Origin: Rhabditoides inermis
Lineage: Eukaryota; Nematoda; Chromadorea; Rhabditida; Rhabditidae
DNA: 64,000 bases
Direction: 5' to 3'
Assembly (NCBI GenBank): GCA_963966185.1
Contig: CAWZYM010000389.1
Location: forward strand, 124,001-188,000
The position numbers and the translations under genes were made by a program. The notes under the pieces are model-generated. The model was not told the DNA's origin. It was given only the letters and a program-made list of their open reading frames with translations, and searched no databases. Positions 36,601 through 47,666 of the stretch are shown piece after piece. Position 1 is the stretch's first letter, and every line of letters begins with the position of its first letter.

Positions 36601-36893
36601 AGGGTGATTAGAGGTGTTGCTCAGATTCAATCCAGCGATCTCGAAACACTTACTTGGGCGCTCTTCGTGTAATGAAGGTATAGACGAGAATCACATTGAA
36701 CGCGACGCCGACCACTGCGATCATCGTCGCTATCAAAATGAACGCGAACCGGATCGACGTGTATGTTTCGTACTGAAACGTAGTGTTGTAAGTAATGCCA
36801 GGTATGGTTAAACGTACTCCTGCGCATATGGCGGATCCGAATTCATCTGGCAGATGCGGACCGGAATCATTGACGGGGTTCATCACACTGCAA
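31053..36893 (-). CDS. Rhodopsin-family GPCR, neuropeptide-receptor type
   Basis: Core coding region from ATG 36891-36893 to TAG 31053-31055 across about ten exons in phase. Extracellular N-terminus with sequons (VNDSG, YNTTF); TM1 FAFILIATMIAVVGVAFNVI (N of the GN motif present) LVYTF; TM2 LAVLDAVICVVYILMFGADA; TM3 region PAYVLSRIAQLAIPYMLIFA ending TLERFVWTAG in place of DRY; TM4 VLASVLICIALRMPTAFALL; ECL2 VKSYPDCSDPFRKL; TM5 TIAQTVLPFIVLVILNM; basic ICL3 ITVRKLCKKQKCSQKEM; TM6 AIFTMVAIVTSYLLSNTLHL; TM7 LVSFVYMFTSAIRLCIYYLCNPAIRNDL. This resembles nematode FMRFamide-/myosuppressin-type peptide receptors; the ligand is unknown. Large introns carry a (GA)n run and the element at 34304-34651. 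An additional 5' exon at 38365-38445 (phase-compatible) may supply a signal peptide. Confidence 0.88.
33649..33691. repeat. (GA)n microsatellite
   Basis: About 21 GA units in a GPCR intron; on the sense (minus) strand it is a CT run just after the 5' splice site GTAACCTCTC. Confidence 0.95.
34304..34651. mobile_element. Inverted-repeat element with tRNA-like promoter motifs
   Basis: Exact 18-bp inverted repeats AACAGTGGCGACTTATTT (34304-34321) and complement (34634-34651); weaker similarity extends outward about 12 bp on each side. Inside, TGGCTCAGTGC (34521-34531) and GGTTCGATTCC (34565-34575) match the pol III A box and B box with tRNA-like spacing of 44 nt, followed by CACCGCCA. The surrounding arms do not fold into a good cloverleaf: the 5' acceptor strand does not pair with CACCGCC and the T-stem has one mismatch. 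It looks like a decayed tRNA gene or a tRNA-derived sequence carried in a fold-back (MITE-like) element. It lies in a GPCR intron. No other copy was seen in the window. Confidence 0.55.
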
Positions 36894-37558
36894 CGAACAC
36901 ACATGAGCGAACAAAATGATAGAGTGGGTGTACACATAGATGGTTCATGTCTGAGCTCCGGACACCGTCTATGTCTTTTGATAGTGTCGACGCGAGGATG
37001 AATGCCTAATGCACACAACATGAAGCCAGGAAAAGAAGAGAGGATAGAAAGAGAGAAAGAGAGAAATAGGAGGCTGCGTCATATGAACACATGTAGATGA
37101 GCCCAATTGGGGGAACAGCTCCGACACTCATTGCCTCTGGGTGGAGAAGTAGGAGGAGGAGGAGGAGAAGGAGGAGTAGGAAAGGAGAGGGGCGGGGCCG
37201 CGAGTGGAGCCATACCACTGCCAGTCTATTTGGACGAGTTCAGTAAATAAAACATATAAAGAAATAATGTTAGTACTAGAACTAAGAGTGTGAAGGATGA
37301 ATTTAAAAAAAAAAGATTGTGACACGTTTTTGTGTGATGATATGACGAGAATCGATTTGAGACTTTTGGGGATTTCTGTGGAAAATAGATTTGGGGATTT
37401 CTATGGAAAAATCATAACACAATGGAGGAAAGCAAATAGATTGTTATCCTAAACTCTGACATTAGTCTTGTGGCAGGATTGTGCTATAAACAGTGCGACT
37501 GGGGCTTGAATGTGTGATACTACTGGCTACTGGGGCGTGTCAGGTGAGGCAGTGAAGC

Positions 37559-38331
37559 ATGTATTCGAGGGAGCTCGGTCGCCGATCGCTAGTAGACGAC
37601 GTCAGACAGAGAGAACTGGTGACAGAATGGATGAAGACCGCACGCAACACGGACGTCTCACCTACCACACAATATGAAGATATGTACTCCAGCGCACTGA
37701 ATGAAATCGACGTAGAGTATATATATATAGTAGAAGTTGCAATAGATGTGTGGTGAAAAGGAGAAGAACACTCTATTCCTTTCGCGCAATCCTCTCGTCC
37801 CAGCCTTACATGCTAGTCATTTCATAGTTTTAAAATATGATTTATGCATGTCTACAAAAAGTACAAAGGTACTAATCATTTCTTTTACAAGTGCAAAACA
37901 TGCGTCAACACCGTAGCGATATTATTTATAATTAACCTAATTTACCACGTATCACTACATCAAATTCATGACACATGACATTCAAACGTTCAGGTGCATT
38001 TATTTTTGGATATCACCGGAAATTGTTTTCGTATACGAGAAACTATGATCTAAATTTAGTGCGTGGTGGTGTGTGGATAACACAATGGAATGATGTGGAC
38101 GCGGTGGGATGGAGTTCCTGGATGCTCGTCCACTCATTCTACCGGGGGCACAGCTGTCACTCGCGCATCCAAACTCGAACAGGAAATTGCAGGCAGGGTG
38201 AGAGCGACTGCAAACTACCCACACTTGCAATAAAACAGCGTCGCCGGCAGTGTGACCGAATCGGCCCGATTAACGACGGACCACCGCCTATTCGAGAATG
38301 CATGGATTGGAGGGATGGAAAGAGGAGATGA
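37559..38331 (+). other. Candidate plus-strand gene fragment with TSP1-like module
   Basis: Two open stretches antisense to the possible 5' intron of the GPCR gene. The second (about 38064-38331, TGA at the end) encodes GVWITQWNDVDAVGWSSWML, GHSCHSRIQTRTGNC, GESDCKLPTLAIKQRRRQCD and PPPIRECMDWRDGKRR, with the WxxW...WSSW, RTR/GNC and paired cysteines of a thrombospondin type 1 repeat. The first (37559 ATG to about 37712) encodes MYSRELGRRSLVDDVRQREL, VTEWMKTARNTDVSPTTQYE and looks coding but I could not find a phase-compatible splice between the two. It could be a short gene, exons of a TSP1 gene, or a relic. Confidence 0.35.
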
Positions 38332-38364
38332 GGGATTATAGTGGGTGGCGTATGCATGTTCCCA

Positions 38365-38445
38365 CCTGGGAAAGAGAAGGAGCGGGTGTATCCGGGGTTG
38401 GATGAGAGTGTTGCGGAGGAAGAGGTAGTAGATAGCGGCCAGCAT
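38365..38445 (-). CDS. Possible 5' exon of the GPCR gene (signal peptide)
   Basis: ATG at 38443-38445 opens MLAAIYYLFLRNTLIQPRIH PLLLFP and ends at a consensus donor (CCCAG then GTGGGA). Its phase fits the acceptor GTTGCAG just before 36900, which would give ...LLLFPSVMNPVNDSG. Such a hydrophobic leader is compatible with a cleavable signal before the GPCR N-terminus. Against it, the intron would be about 1.5 kb and the internal ATG at 36893 also works. Confidence 0.35.
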
Positions 38446-38900
38446 CCCCGACAAGGAAAAGGACCCACGAATGGCAGGCGAGTTCAAAACAGGAAGCTCT
38501 CTAGTTCACTCCACCACAGCGGCGAATTCACAATCCGCCCACTGCTTCGCCCTCAATTTGCATGTTTGTTGGTTGCCTTTGTTCTGGCGTCTCGACGGCA
38601 AAACGAGAGGAGAGACGACGTGACAGTCGCCATCTCATTCCGAGTTCCGAAGGCTCTCCTCCCCCTCTTCCTACACTCCTATTCTATTCCGGAGGTCGCC
38701 TGGGATTGCGGACACAAAGCCCACGATTTATGGTGTTTTGTGTTTTTGGCGGTGTCTGAGTGAACCGAAGGTGAAATCCATCGAAAGAGTTGCCATTGCC
38801 ATGACAGACCGCCACTAAGGGAATACCAGCATGTTTTGACTCGCACGAAGTAAAAGTAAAACTTGCGAATTCTCGGGAGGAAAGGACACAGGAAATTGAG

Positions 38901-38956
<56 letters not shown>

Positions 38957-40359
38957 TGTGTGAATGTTTGTCAAAACTCGGAGGGAGGGAATATTATCGT
39001 AGAGAGTTAGAGGATTGGGATTGGTGGCGGAAAAAGGTAGAAAAGCGTGTGAATGGGGTGGATGGAGTGATAATAGGATGGGGCGAGCGCGAGATTCATG
39101 AGTCTTCCGACGAGAGAGGTCGGAGAATGGCAACGTAATATGACTGAGAGAAGAAGAGTAGAAGTGCGAGGTGTGCAGTGGTTCACAATTCACATCACAA
39201 TCACTTTGTGGCAACACCCGGTGCTCGAAGCCACAAAAACTTGAGCACATCGGAAATAAGAAGATAGTTGTGCTAATCAAATAGGCAAGTGGATTTATAT
39301 ATGATTGGTTGTCTGACAATCACACATTTTCTCTCTCTCTCACCCTAACAAAACTGTTGAATTCAGCACTCTTACATCACTCGGAATAAAACATGCCTGC
39401 GAAATGCCGCAATTCCGCTATTCTCACGGAGAGAGACGAGGACACATTGCGTAGTACTGTTACACTTTGTTTGCTGGCATATACTTAACGTTATCAAATT
39501 GAGATATAGACACACGCGTTTCATGAGAAAACAAGAGATGGCATAGAATCGTGGGACGCAGACACAGCAAACAGTAGATGATCACACTTGCAGGGGTGAA
39601 AAGCGAGGGACTCGAGACATATGGTTGGACGATGAAATATTACGGGCTAAGTTGTATGAGTGAGAAAGCGTGCGTCGTTCGTCTCTCCCCGTCTAGCGTA
39701 GCCTCCCCTTCTCTCTTTAATTGTGTTTCGAACGCCGACGACTCGCAAGTTTCATTTCATAACATCCCCCTCCAACTCAATTGCCAAAAACGTCAAAGGG
39801 CAGTGGTGTGTGGATGAGCGAAATCCGATTGCGAATCTCTATCGTATTTACCAATGGATGATTGACAATGGAGGAGCGACAATAGCCTATTCGAACGCCC
39901 GATCGCAACCCGCCGCTCCCTCTCCCATCCACCCGTTCTGCACTATTACACTCATATGCAAATTCCTTTCGCTCCACTTACTCACCTATTGTTTTCGCTC
40001 TATAATCCCATGTTCCACATGTCTCGAGACCTATAAATAGATACTATTGCCAGATTATACATTCCAATAGTAGTGGCGGTAACCCGAGAAGCGTTCGCAT
40101 AAGGTGGGACTAATTCTGGTGGAGCGCATTATTTGATCTGCAGTGTCTGGCTCTCTGCTCTGCGCACGCTCTATGTGTGTTGTCTGACCTGACGGGCGGA
40201 AGCGTTCTCGCCCCCTGTCGTGTGTTTGTTTGGCTGTGGTGGACGGGGCGCGAGTCTAGGTTTCACCCCACAGCCTCCCTTGTACCCCCTTTCACTCCCC
40301 GATTAGTCCGCCACACTCACTACGTCACTATTTTTTGCAGTTGTTTCAATATTTGAAAT
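38446..40359. other. Intergenic region
   Basis: Between the GPCR 5' region (-) and the Ly6-like gene (+). Contains the (GA)n run at 38900-38953 and several low-complexity purine tracts. The acceptor TTTTTTGCAG near 40340 is the likely trans-splice site of the Ly6-like gene. No other gene recognised. Confidence 0.5.
38900..38953. repeat. (GA)n microsatellite
   Basis: About 25 GA units with one AA interruption in intergenic DNA upstream of the GPCR gene. Confidence 0.95.
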
Positions 40360-42630
40360 ATGCGTCTGGTCCTGTTCTGCTTCTTCCTACAATTCATAAC
40401 AGCCAGTGAGTACACATTTTGAAGTTTGTCTGTCGTCACACGATGTTTATAAACAAAATTGAGTTGTTGCAGAAAAGTGCTACAGCTGTGCCTCGAAAAA
40501 CATGCAAGTGGTGAGTTGGGAAAGAGAGGGGGGGGGGGGAGAAGCAAAAAAGTGAATATAATACAAAAAAAGACTTCATTGACACATTCTTCTGTAGTTT
40601 CTAGTGTATATTTAGTGCATTTTTAAATATGCGTGCAAATTGCAAAGTGTGAAAAGAGTAGGTTAAAAAAAGTGTTCGGACGTTCGAAAAGAGAGGAGAA
40701 GAGGGAAATGATTGTTATTATGGAGTAAAATATAATTATGTGTGTGCAGCAGCAAGAGTTCTCTATACTCCTTCGAGAGTTACATAGCGGACAACATCAA
40801 CCGGCTATAACTGAACTGAAGAAGGGGTCGAAAGATGAACGCATAGTGAATATTCTAAATTCCCAATCACCCACCGAATTCTGTTCTTTAGTAGGCGTCC
40901 GGCTGATTTGACCAGTTTGGCGAATCGCTCGTTCAGATCACCGATTGTCTTCATGATCACACGATCGAAGAGACTCCTAAATTAAACTGTACATGATTCT
41001 TCTAAAATGACGCCAACATTAAAACAATAGAATGAGGTTAGATGATATGGAGAAAATACTGCGGGAATGAGAAGACGGAAACATCGTTGAATCTTGCTCG
41101 GGAGCTGTCCCTCGAAACAAATGCAATTTTGCTTTCTGGAACATAAAACAGAGACTTGTGGGCGTCTTCTCTTAGAGAGCCTCGCATTTGTTGAGATATG
41201 CGCTAAGAGGATTCAAAATGAAAAAAAGAGAATACGAGAATAGACAACTGCAGGATTTTATCAACAAGCAACGTGGTCCAGGAAATCGCATCTCCAATCC
41301 AAAGGTATTCGACAACTACTGCAATGTGGACACCTGGATACTGAAGGTATGCATGATATAGCCGCATCACGCGCTTTTCAGAAAGACAAAGGAAGAGGGA
41401 AATAGGCGTAGACATCGCGTCACCGCAAAAGGCAGAAGATGAAATGAGAGTAGGCAGCGTCCAGAGACAGAGAAGTGCATAATTGGGAGAAGAAAGGGGA
41501 CGAGGAGATTAGAAGGACACAATGAGGAAAGTAATAAGCTACAAACAATGGTGTGTACCCCTTTGCAAAATCTGCAAAAATTAACTAGTTAAAAATATGT
41601 GAGTGAGGAACGGTGTGATTGTGTGTTGATGTCAGCCGCTAGCCAGAAGACCCAACGTCATCGTGAAATCTTTTTGGGGTTTCTATAACCATAACATCTA
41701 GTACTTTATTGCAGCATTGTCATTGTTCACAGGCATTTCATGTGTGAATCATCCTTGTGGTGTAATACATTTTTTTTATGTGTGATGTATTGCAGGAAAG
41801 GGGTACGGAAGAGTGCGATGGAATGTGCTACAAATGGCAGCAGACACTCAACAACTCAGGTATGATACGTTTCTTTGGAAATTAGAAACTCTTTATTTCT
41901 CTATAGCCCTATATAGCCCGAAACTAGTCAATTAGGATGTTTAGTTTGGGTTGAACTTTATCACATTTGTTTTCGCAAGAGTGACAAGAGACCGAGCTAG
42001 TTTCCGAAAAGAGAACAGAGTAGCACTATTGGAATGCAATGAGAAAATAAGTGAGAGACGTTCAGACAACGTAAGTGAGCAGGATAGGGCAAACAGCAGA
42101 CGCACAGACGCAACATCCAGGAAATATTGCTTAGTAGTGAATCACACAGATGATAGATAGATGGAGACTCATTCAAATTACTAACTCGGTTTCATTCAAT
42201 TGAGAAACTGTTATAAAGCGTCTAAAAACAGCTCTACAAAACACGGCTATCCATGTTGAATATAGTAAGAGTAATTTAATGCCAGCTTAACAGTTCATAA
42301 AATTTCAGGCAGCAATTCATTGATGACGTTTCGTGGATGCTACCGAAAGCTGTTCGATATGAACAACCCCACAACTGCAAAGGAACCCACACACACATTC
42401 TGCACTGTCGGAACGGTACGAAATCATGCTCAATAAAGTTCTTAGTTCGAAGTATCTAATACTCTATTTGTTTTATAGTTATGTTTGTGTTTAGGTGTCT
42501 CTCAATTGTCTAGCCGATGCGAACATAATCGACAACGCATGCTGGTGTGACGGGGAGCTTTGCAATCACGCTAATATCACTTCCGTCATTACTATGATAG
42601 CTATTATCCTCGCAATTTTTGTGTTATAGA
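40360..42630 (+). CDS. Ly6-like three-finger, probable GPI-anchored protein
   Basis: ATG 40360-40362 about 20 nt after TTTTTTGCAG (likely trans-splice acceptor); TAG 42628-42630. Signal peptide MRLVLFCFFLQFITA; mature start KKCYSCASKNM is the Ly6/three-finger CYSC opening. Exons at about 40473-40511, 41252-41346, 41794-41860, 42309-42416 and 42495-42630 carry DFINKQRGPGNRISNPKVFD NYCNVDTWIL, GTEECDGMCYKWQQTLNNSG, RGCYRKLFD, FCTVGTVSLNCLADANIIDN ACWCDGELCNHAN, the CN ending typical of the fold. The C-terminus is a short hydrophobic tail (VITMIAIILAIFVL) as expected for a GPI-attachment signal. About 160 residues. Such nematode Ly6 proteins (ODR-2/HOT-type) act at neuronal surfaces and modulate receptors; that role is inferred. 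Confidence 0.85.
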
Positions 42631-42938
42631 ATGACTGCAGTTGTGATGATATTATTATTATAATTATATTATGTTGCCTTATTCCTTTTGTAATTGTTTT
42701 GACAAACGAAAACCACGGGTAAATTTCGTTGTGTTGCCTTGTGTTCTGTGTGAAATCAAGATGTTCTCTCGCGGGAACATAAGTTTCAAATCTTTTTGTT
42801 GGATTATTTTTTAGAAGTTGATGGTGTTTTGTTTTGTGTTTTGTATACTCTTCATTGCCAAAAAATCAATTTTATGTGTTACATTGGCCTACGTGATTAC
42901 ATTGAGAATTAACTACACGGCGAGCTTGAGCCGCGGCG

Positions 42939-45900
42939 ATGTCGCTTCGTGAACAGGTGGTGGAGACGTTTCTCGAGCGCCATGTTCTACTCCAAGACCG
43001 CTGGCTCGACGTCGCCATAGAATTCGTACAAGAGCAGCGAGTACCGGTACGTTTCAATAGTTTGGTGTAGTGATTAGAACTTGTTGCAGTCGTCGCGTCA
43101 GCTGTCGTCTGTGTTGGAGCTGTGGCTCTTCTCCGACCTCGCCGTCTCCTCCATGCCCTCACTCGCGTATGTCATTCGTTCGCATTTCAACCATGTGTAC
43201 CCTCTTTAGGCAGCACGGCTTGAACCTCGCCGATAAGAAGCTCGAGCTGGGCGGGCCTGCAGTCGTGCAGGTACAGTGTACAATAGTACTTAAGGTTGTA
43301 GTTACTGTATGTGTTTCGATCCACTCTCTGGTGGACGTCGGAGCGCCGTTCCTGCCGCAGTACAATACACTCACCCACGAGTTTGTCGACAACAGGTTCG
43401 TTCCCTCTTTTTTCAACCTTTTCAACAAGTTTCAATTCTTTTGTGATCGGCTCAATCTTGCAGTGGCTTCGAGGCAGTGGGTGAATCGGAGCGGGAGGAC
43501 AGATTCGAAGCGGTGGGGTGATGTACTTATTGAATGATTGATTGACTGATGAACTGTGTTTCAGAAGTCGCGTCGTATGTTGTCTCTCGCCGTATCGGAT
43601 GGGGAGATGCATTTCAAGGCTGCCGAAATGCAACCCATACCCACCCTCTCTCTCCTCACCTCACCTGGAGCAAAGGTGCGATTGTTTCGATTCATGTGCA
43701 ACTGTTCCCTTCAGTTGCTCCTTTTGCCTCCCCTCGTATGCCGCCGTGGCATCCTCTTTCTCACCCCAAGAAACTGCCAGGTCAGTTTTTTTGATAAGCT
43801 TTGTTTACGAACAAGTTTGTATTGCTATTACTGTCTAGGTTTGTACTACAATGTATCGCAATCAAAAAACCGGCAAGTTGAATACGAGTCGATAATCGAT
43901 AAGGGGGTGACTACTGTTACTACTACTACTGATGTGGAGGGGTGATAGGACTTGTCTAGAGCATCTTCTGAATCTCCTCGTAGAAGGCGAGCACGAGGGC
44001 TCCTCCGGTTCCGCGGAAGACGTTGGACAGAGATCCCTTGAACATGGCTCCCATGCCCTCGTTCTTGACGATCTTGACGGCGCAGTCCCAAGTGTTCTGA
44101 AAGGGGCGTGGTCATGGGGCGGAGCTAGGAGGGAGAGGGACTCACGGTGTAGAGCTTGTCGGCGCGTCCGGACTGCATCATCATGCGACGGCGCACAGTG
44201 TCCCACGGGTACGACAGGATGCCGGCTCCCACAGTCACCACCTGCGCGATTCCCCAGTTGGCGAAGAAGTTGAGCTTCTTCTTGCCGTCGTTGGTGAAGA
44301 TTCCCTTGAGCGTGTCGAATCCTCCGAAGTAGAAGGCGCGGTAGATGATGATGCCCTGCACGGACACGAAGAATCCGCGGTAGACTCCGATGGGTCCGTC
44401 CGACTTGACAGACTTGATGAGGCAGTCGGCGAGTCCCTTGTACTCGCGAGTCGCTCCCTTTCCGACGTCGGCGGCAAGGCGGGTACGAGCGTAGTCGAGC
44501 GGGTACACGAAGCACAGCGAAGTCGCTCCGGCCAGTCCTCCCGAAGCCAGGTCAGTGAAGAACGCCTTCATCGGCTCCTTCTTGCGGTCAGCCCTTCAGA
44601 GTTATCATATGATTATACTATTAGAGGTTGATGTTACCCACTTTCCGAACATGCCCTTCCACACATCCTTGAAGGCGAAGTTGAGGGCCTGGGTGGGGAA
44701 GTAGCGGATGACGTTGGCGAGGTTTCCACGCCACAGAGCAGCCACTCCCTGCTCCTTGGGCACACGAACGAGCACATCCATGATGCCCTTGTAGCGCTTG
44801 TCCGCCGCGATGGACTTGGACACATCCTGCACCTGAAACCACAGCAGAGTGAAGGCTGTCCGCGGGATACGGTAAGACACCGCACCTGGAGAAGCAGCTT
44901 GACACGCTCGATCGGAGCGACAGCGGTCTTGGAGACGGCGGCCGAGGTTCCTCCGGTGACGAGGTCGATGAGGAACTTCTTGGAGCCTCCTCCGGCCTCC
45001 TTCTTCTCCTTTTTGACGGGTGCGGCAGCAGCGGACATGTCCAAGTGCGGTGGTGAGTGAATCGACTGGGCTAGTCGAGTGCCGTCCGGTCTTCGCCGCT
45101 CGCTTATCAAGGAACACAGAGCGTAGGCTAATTGAGAATCGTCTCAAAGAGAGACGAATTGGGTGTTCTGCATGCGTAGTCGAATGAAGATACTTTGCAA
45201 TTCCAATAACGTAACGTCCGGTAACTGGTCTTTTCAGGTTCTGGGAGGAGAGGTGGACGATCTCATGGAGACTGGTCGACCTGTTCACATAATGGCTGCC
45301 GCCCTAGGGAAACGAGTGCCTCGCAGGTGAGAAGTGCTCGAATATCGATTGATATCAATGCAACTTTTTAGCCTCGCCCTGAATTCTCGTTCTCCGGAGA
45401 GCAGACAGAGTGGGGGGCAGGTAAGAGAGAGCAACAAGGAAAAGTGAGTGCGTTGACCAGTTGATCAATTGGTGTGCGTATTGGTTGTAGTGTTGCGTCG
45501 TCGGCCGTGCTGGCTCCCTGTCTGCCGTCTCCCTCATCGTCCCCTCCTCCAGTCGATCCAGACGACTGGGATGAGTTGGAAGACGCCGTCGACTTGCAAG
45601 CACTGCACGAGCCACTCTCGTCAGTTGGCATCTACCTCTCTATAATGTATGAGTGTTTCAGCCCCACTCCCCCTCCAATCACCCGCCCGATTGCCGCCGT
45701 CCGACCCATGCCCTCTTCGCCTTCACGAACGAGACCGGAAGGCTCCCTCTCATCCACTCTCATCTCGGATGCCCCGTCAACGCAGACTTCTTTCAACACG
45801 ACGACGGCAACAGTGGAGCCGCCGCTCACACAGGCACAACCGGCAGTGTGGATGAGCAGCAGGGGTGGGTGGATGAGGGATGACTTGAAGACGGATTCAT

Positions 45901-47235
45901 TGACATTCAGGATCGGTGAACCAGACAGGTATACGGTCGTTTCTACAGAGGGAAGTGGGAGGAGGAGCGAATGTGGTGGCATCGCCTCCTGCCAAGAGGA
46001 GCAGTGTGGGGTAGGAATAGAAGAGGGAAAGAGGTGGGGAGAGAGATTGTTTCAGCGCGTCTCGCTCATCGAATGCACCCAGGGACTTTTTCGGTGCTCG
46101 AAGGAAGCTGACTGCTGCCGATCCAGAGAAGGGAAAAGAGTTCATGGGAAGAAGTCAGACGCAGTCGCAGACCAAAGTCAAGGTGATTCGAATATTGATG
46201 AGGAGATGTGATGGTATTTCTTTTCAGTCAGAAGCACCCGATGAGGACGATGTGATTGTGCTCAGCGACAGCGACGAAGACGTGAAGCCGTCTGTGGCGG
46301 ATCTCGCAGCCAGTATATCCCGGCTCTCGCAGAAGGAAGGAGATGAGGAGAAAGAGGAAGAGGAGATGAGGGATGAGATGGAGCAGCAACTCACCCTCAG
46401 TCAGACCATGAAACGAAGGCAGGTATGTGCGAGCTTGTTTATTCTCAACCACCGTGTTCCCCTCAGATCGCCCTAGCTCGTCGTTCTGTGGACAGGAAGC
46501 GTTCGATAGACGGGCAATGCATCGCCAGCCAGAGTCCCCGAATAGACAAGGAGATCGAAGAGGTGTTCCGTATGCCATCGTTCACAGTGTCACCATTTGT
46601 TTCCAGGATCCTCTGGTCTCGAAGCTGCGTTCTCTGAACATTGTCCGTCTGGCGGATGCTGTCAAGAAGATGAAATTCGCAGTCGGCAGCAGCAGGAAGT
46701 ACGTGCAGGTTGGGCCTGATGTGATGTTGATTCGACAATTAATCAATATTATCGTAGGCGTATATTAACGAGGTGGTAGAGAAGCTGCAGATGACGGACG
46801 ACATCTGGACAATGAAGGTGAGAGAGTGACAGACTCAGAGAGGAAGAGAGAGAGAGAACATGATGTTTGAAGGTGGTGGTGTCGGATGATTCGATGATGG
46901 GTCTACACTGTGCTGTCGACAATGCAGTACTGGCTAAGCTGATAGGTCTCACTTGCACGGAGGCTATGGTGGGTAGACGGGAGAAGGAACAGATGTACTC
47001 TGTGCATCGCAGGAGATCCGTCGCAGTGGCTCGGCGGAGCGTCGCGCGGACGGCAAGCGACGTCTCACTGCCATGGAAGACAGCCTCGGCAGGATGGACC
47101 TCATCATACAGGTGCTGGTCGTCGGGCTGTCTCTTCTTCACACTCTCGTTGTAGGTGGAGTTGTATGCGCGCAACAGCAGTGTGCCCGTCATTCGATCCA
47201 TTGAGACTATCAGTCAGGCACTCGGACTCTGCTGA
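42939..47235 (+). CDS. RMI1: RMI1 homolog (RecQ-mediated genome instability protein 1)
   Basis: ATG 42939-42941, TGA 47233-47235. N-terminal helical domain ([60 protein letters not shown]), then the OB-fold signature [50 protein letters not shown] then [15 protein letters not shown], which matches the RMI1 QPIP...PPG...G.L.L.P.N..VLGGEV motif. Acidic middle ([12 protein letters not shown]; coiled [16 protein letters not shown]) and a C-terminal second OB-like domain ([39 protein letters not shown]) resemble the RMI1 C-terminus that binds RMI2 in other animals. With BLM and topoisomerase III it dissolves double Holliday junctions. The intron 43781-45237 holds the whole antisense ADP/ATP translocase gene. 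About 600 residues. Confidence 0.88.
43956..45038 (-). CDS. ANT: ADP/ATP translocase (mitochondrial carrier)
   Basis: ATG 45036-45038, TAG 43956-43958, four exons with small introns. About 310 residues. Three tandem carrier repeats with P-x-D/E-x-K/R motifs: [11 protein letters not shown] (repeat 1), [13 protein letters not shown] (repeat 2), [13 protein letters not shown] (repeat 3); RRRMMM is the nucleotide-specific signature of ADP/ATP carriers. Also [39 protein letters not shown]. It exchanges cytosolic ADP for matrix ATP across the inner mitochondrial membrane. The N-terminal extension [20 protein letters not shown] is longer and more Lys-rich than in vertebrate proteins. The gene is complete, intact and lies entirely within one RMI1 intron on the opposite strand. 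Strong codon bias (G/C third positions) suggests high expression. Confidence 0.97.
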
Positions 47236-47666
47236 CAACACAACACACATTGTTTGTATTCGCGAGAGTATTGTAGATATTATATTATATATTCATATCA
47301 CACACATACTTTTGAAGATTTGCTCATCCTTTACATTTCTATGGGTTCTACTTTTCTGTTATTTGTTTTCGAATGCTCATAAAGTATGAAACGTATGCGG
47401 TCCCCTGTTTGTCTATTCGTGAATGTGTGTTGCCAGGGGTTGTGAGTGTTCCACGTCTGTGTCTCGTGGAGCATCCATGGCGACTCGCATTGTCCGTCCC
47501 CGTTGGCAGGCAGTACTCTGCCCACCCACCCCTTCGTTCCTTCATTTCATACCACTCCTCGCCACTACTATTCAAAATAGGGTCCCAACCGTCAAAGAAC
47601 GCTGACTCCGGTGGAAAGGTAAGCTTATTTGTAATAATAGTTCATTATATAATGATTTAGAACGAC
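47236..47666. other. Gap between RMI1 and coiled-coil gene
   Basis: May contain a non-coding 5' exon of the right-hand gene: GGTGGAAAG followed by donor GTAAGC near 47621, and an acceptor ATTTAG ending at 47660, 6 nt before the ATG. No protein feature supported. Confidence 0.4.

Noticed and set aside
38684..39319. 211-codon open frame on the minus strand
   Set aside because: Runs through the (GA)n microsatellite and contains a long Leu-Ser repeat; no homologous features.
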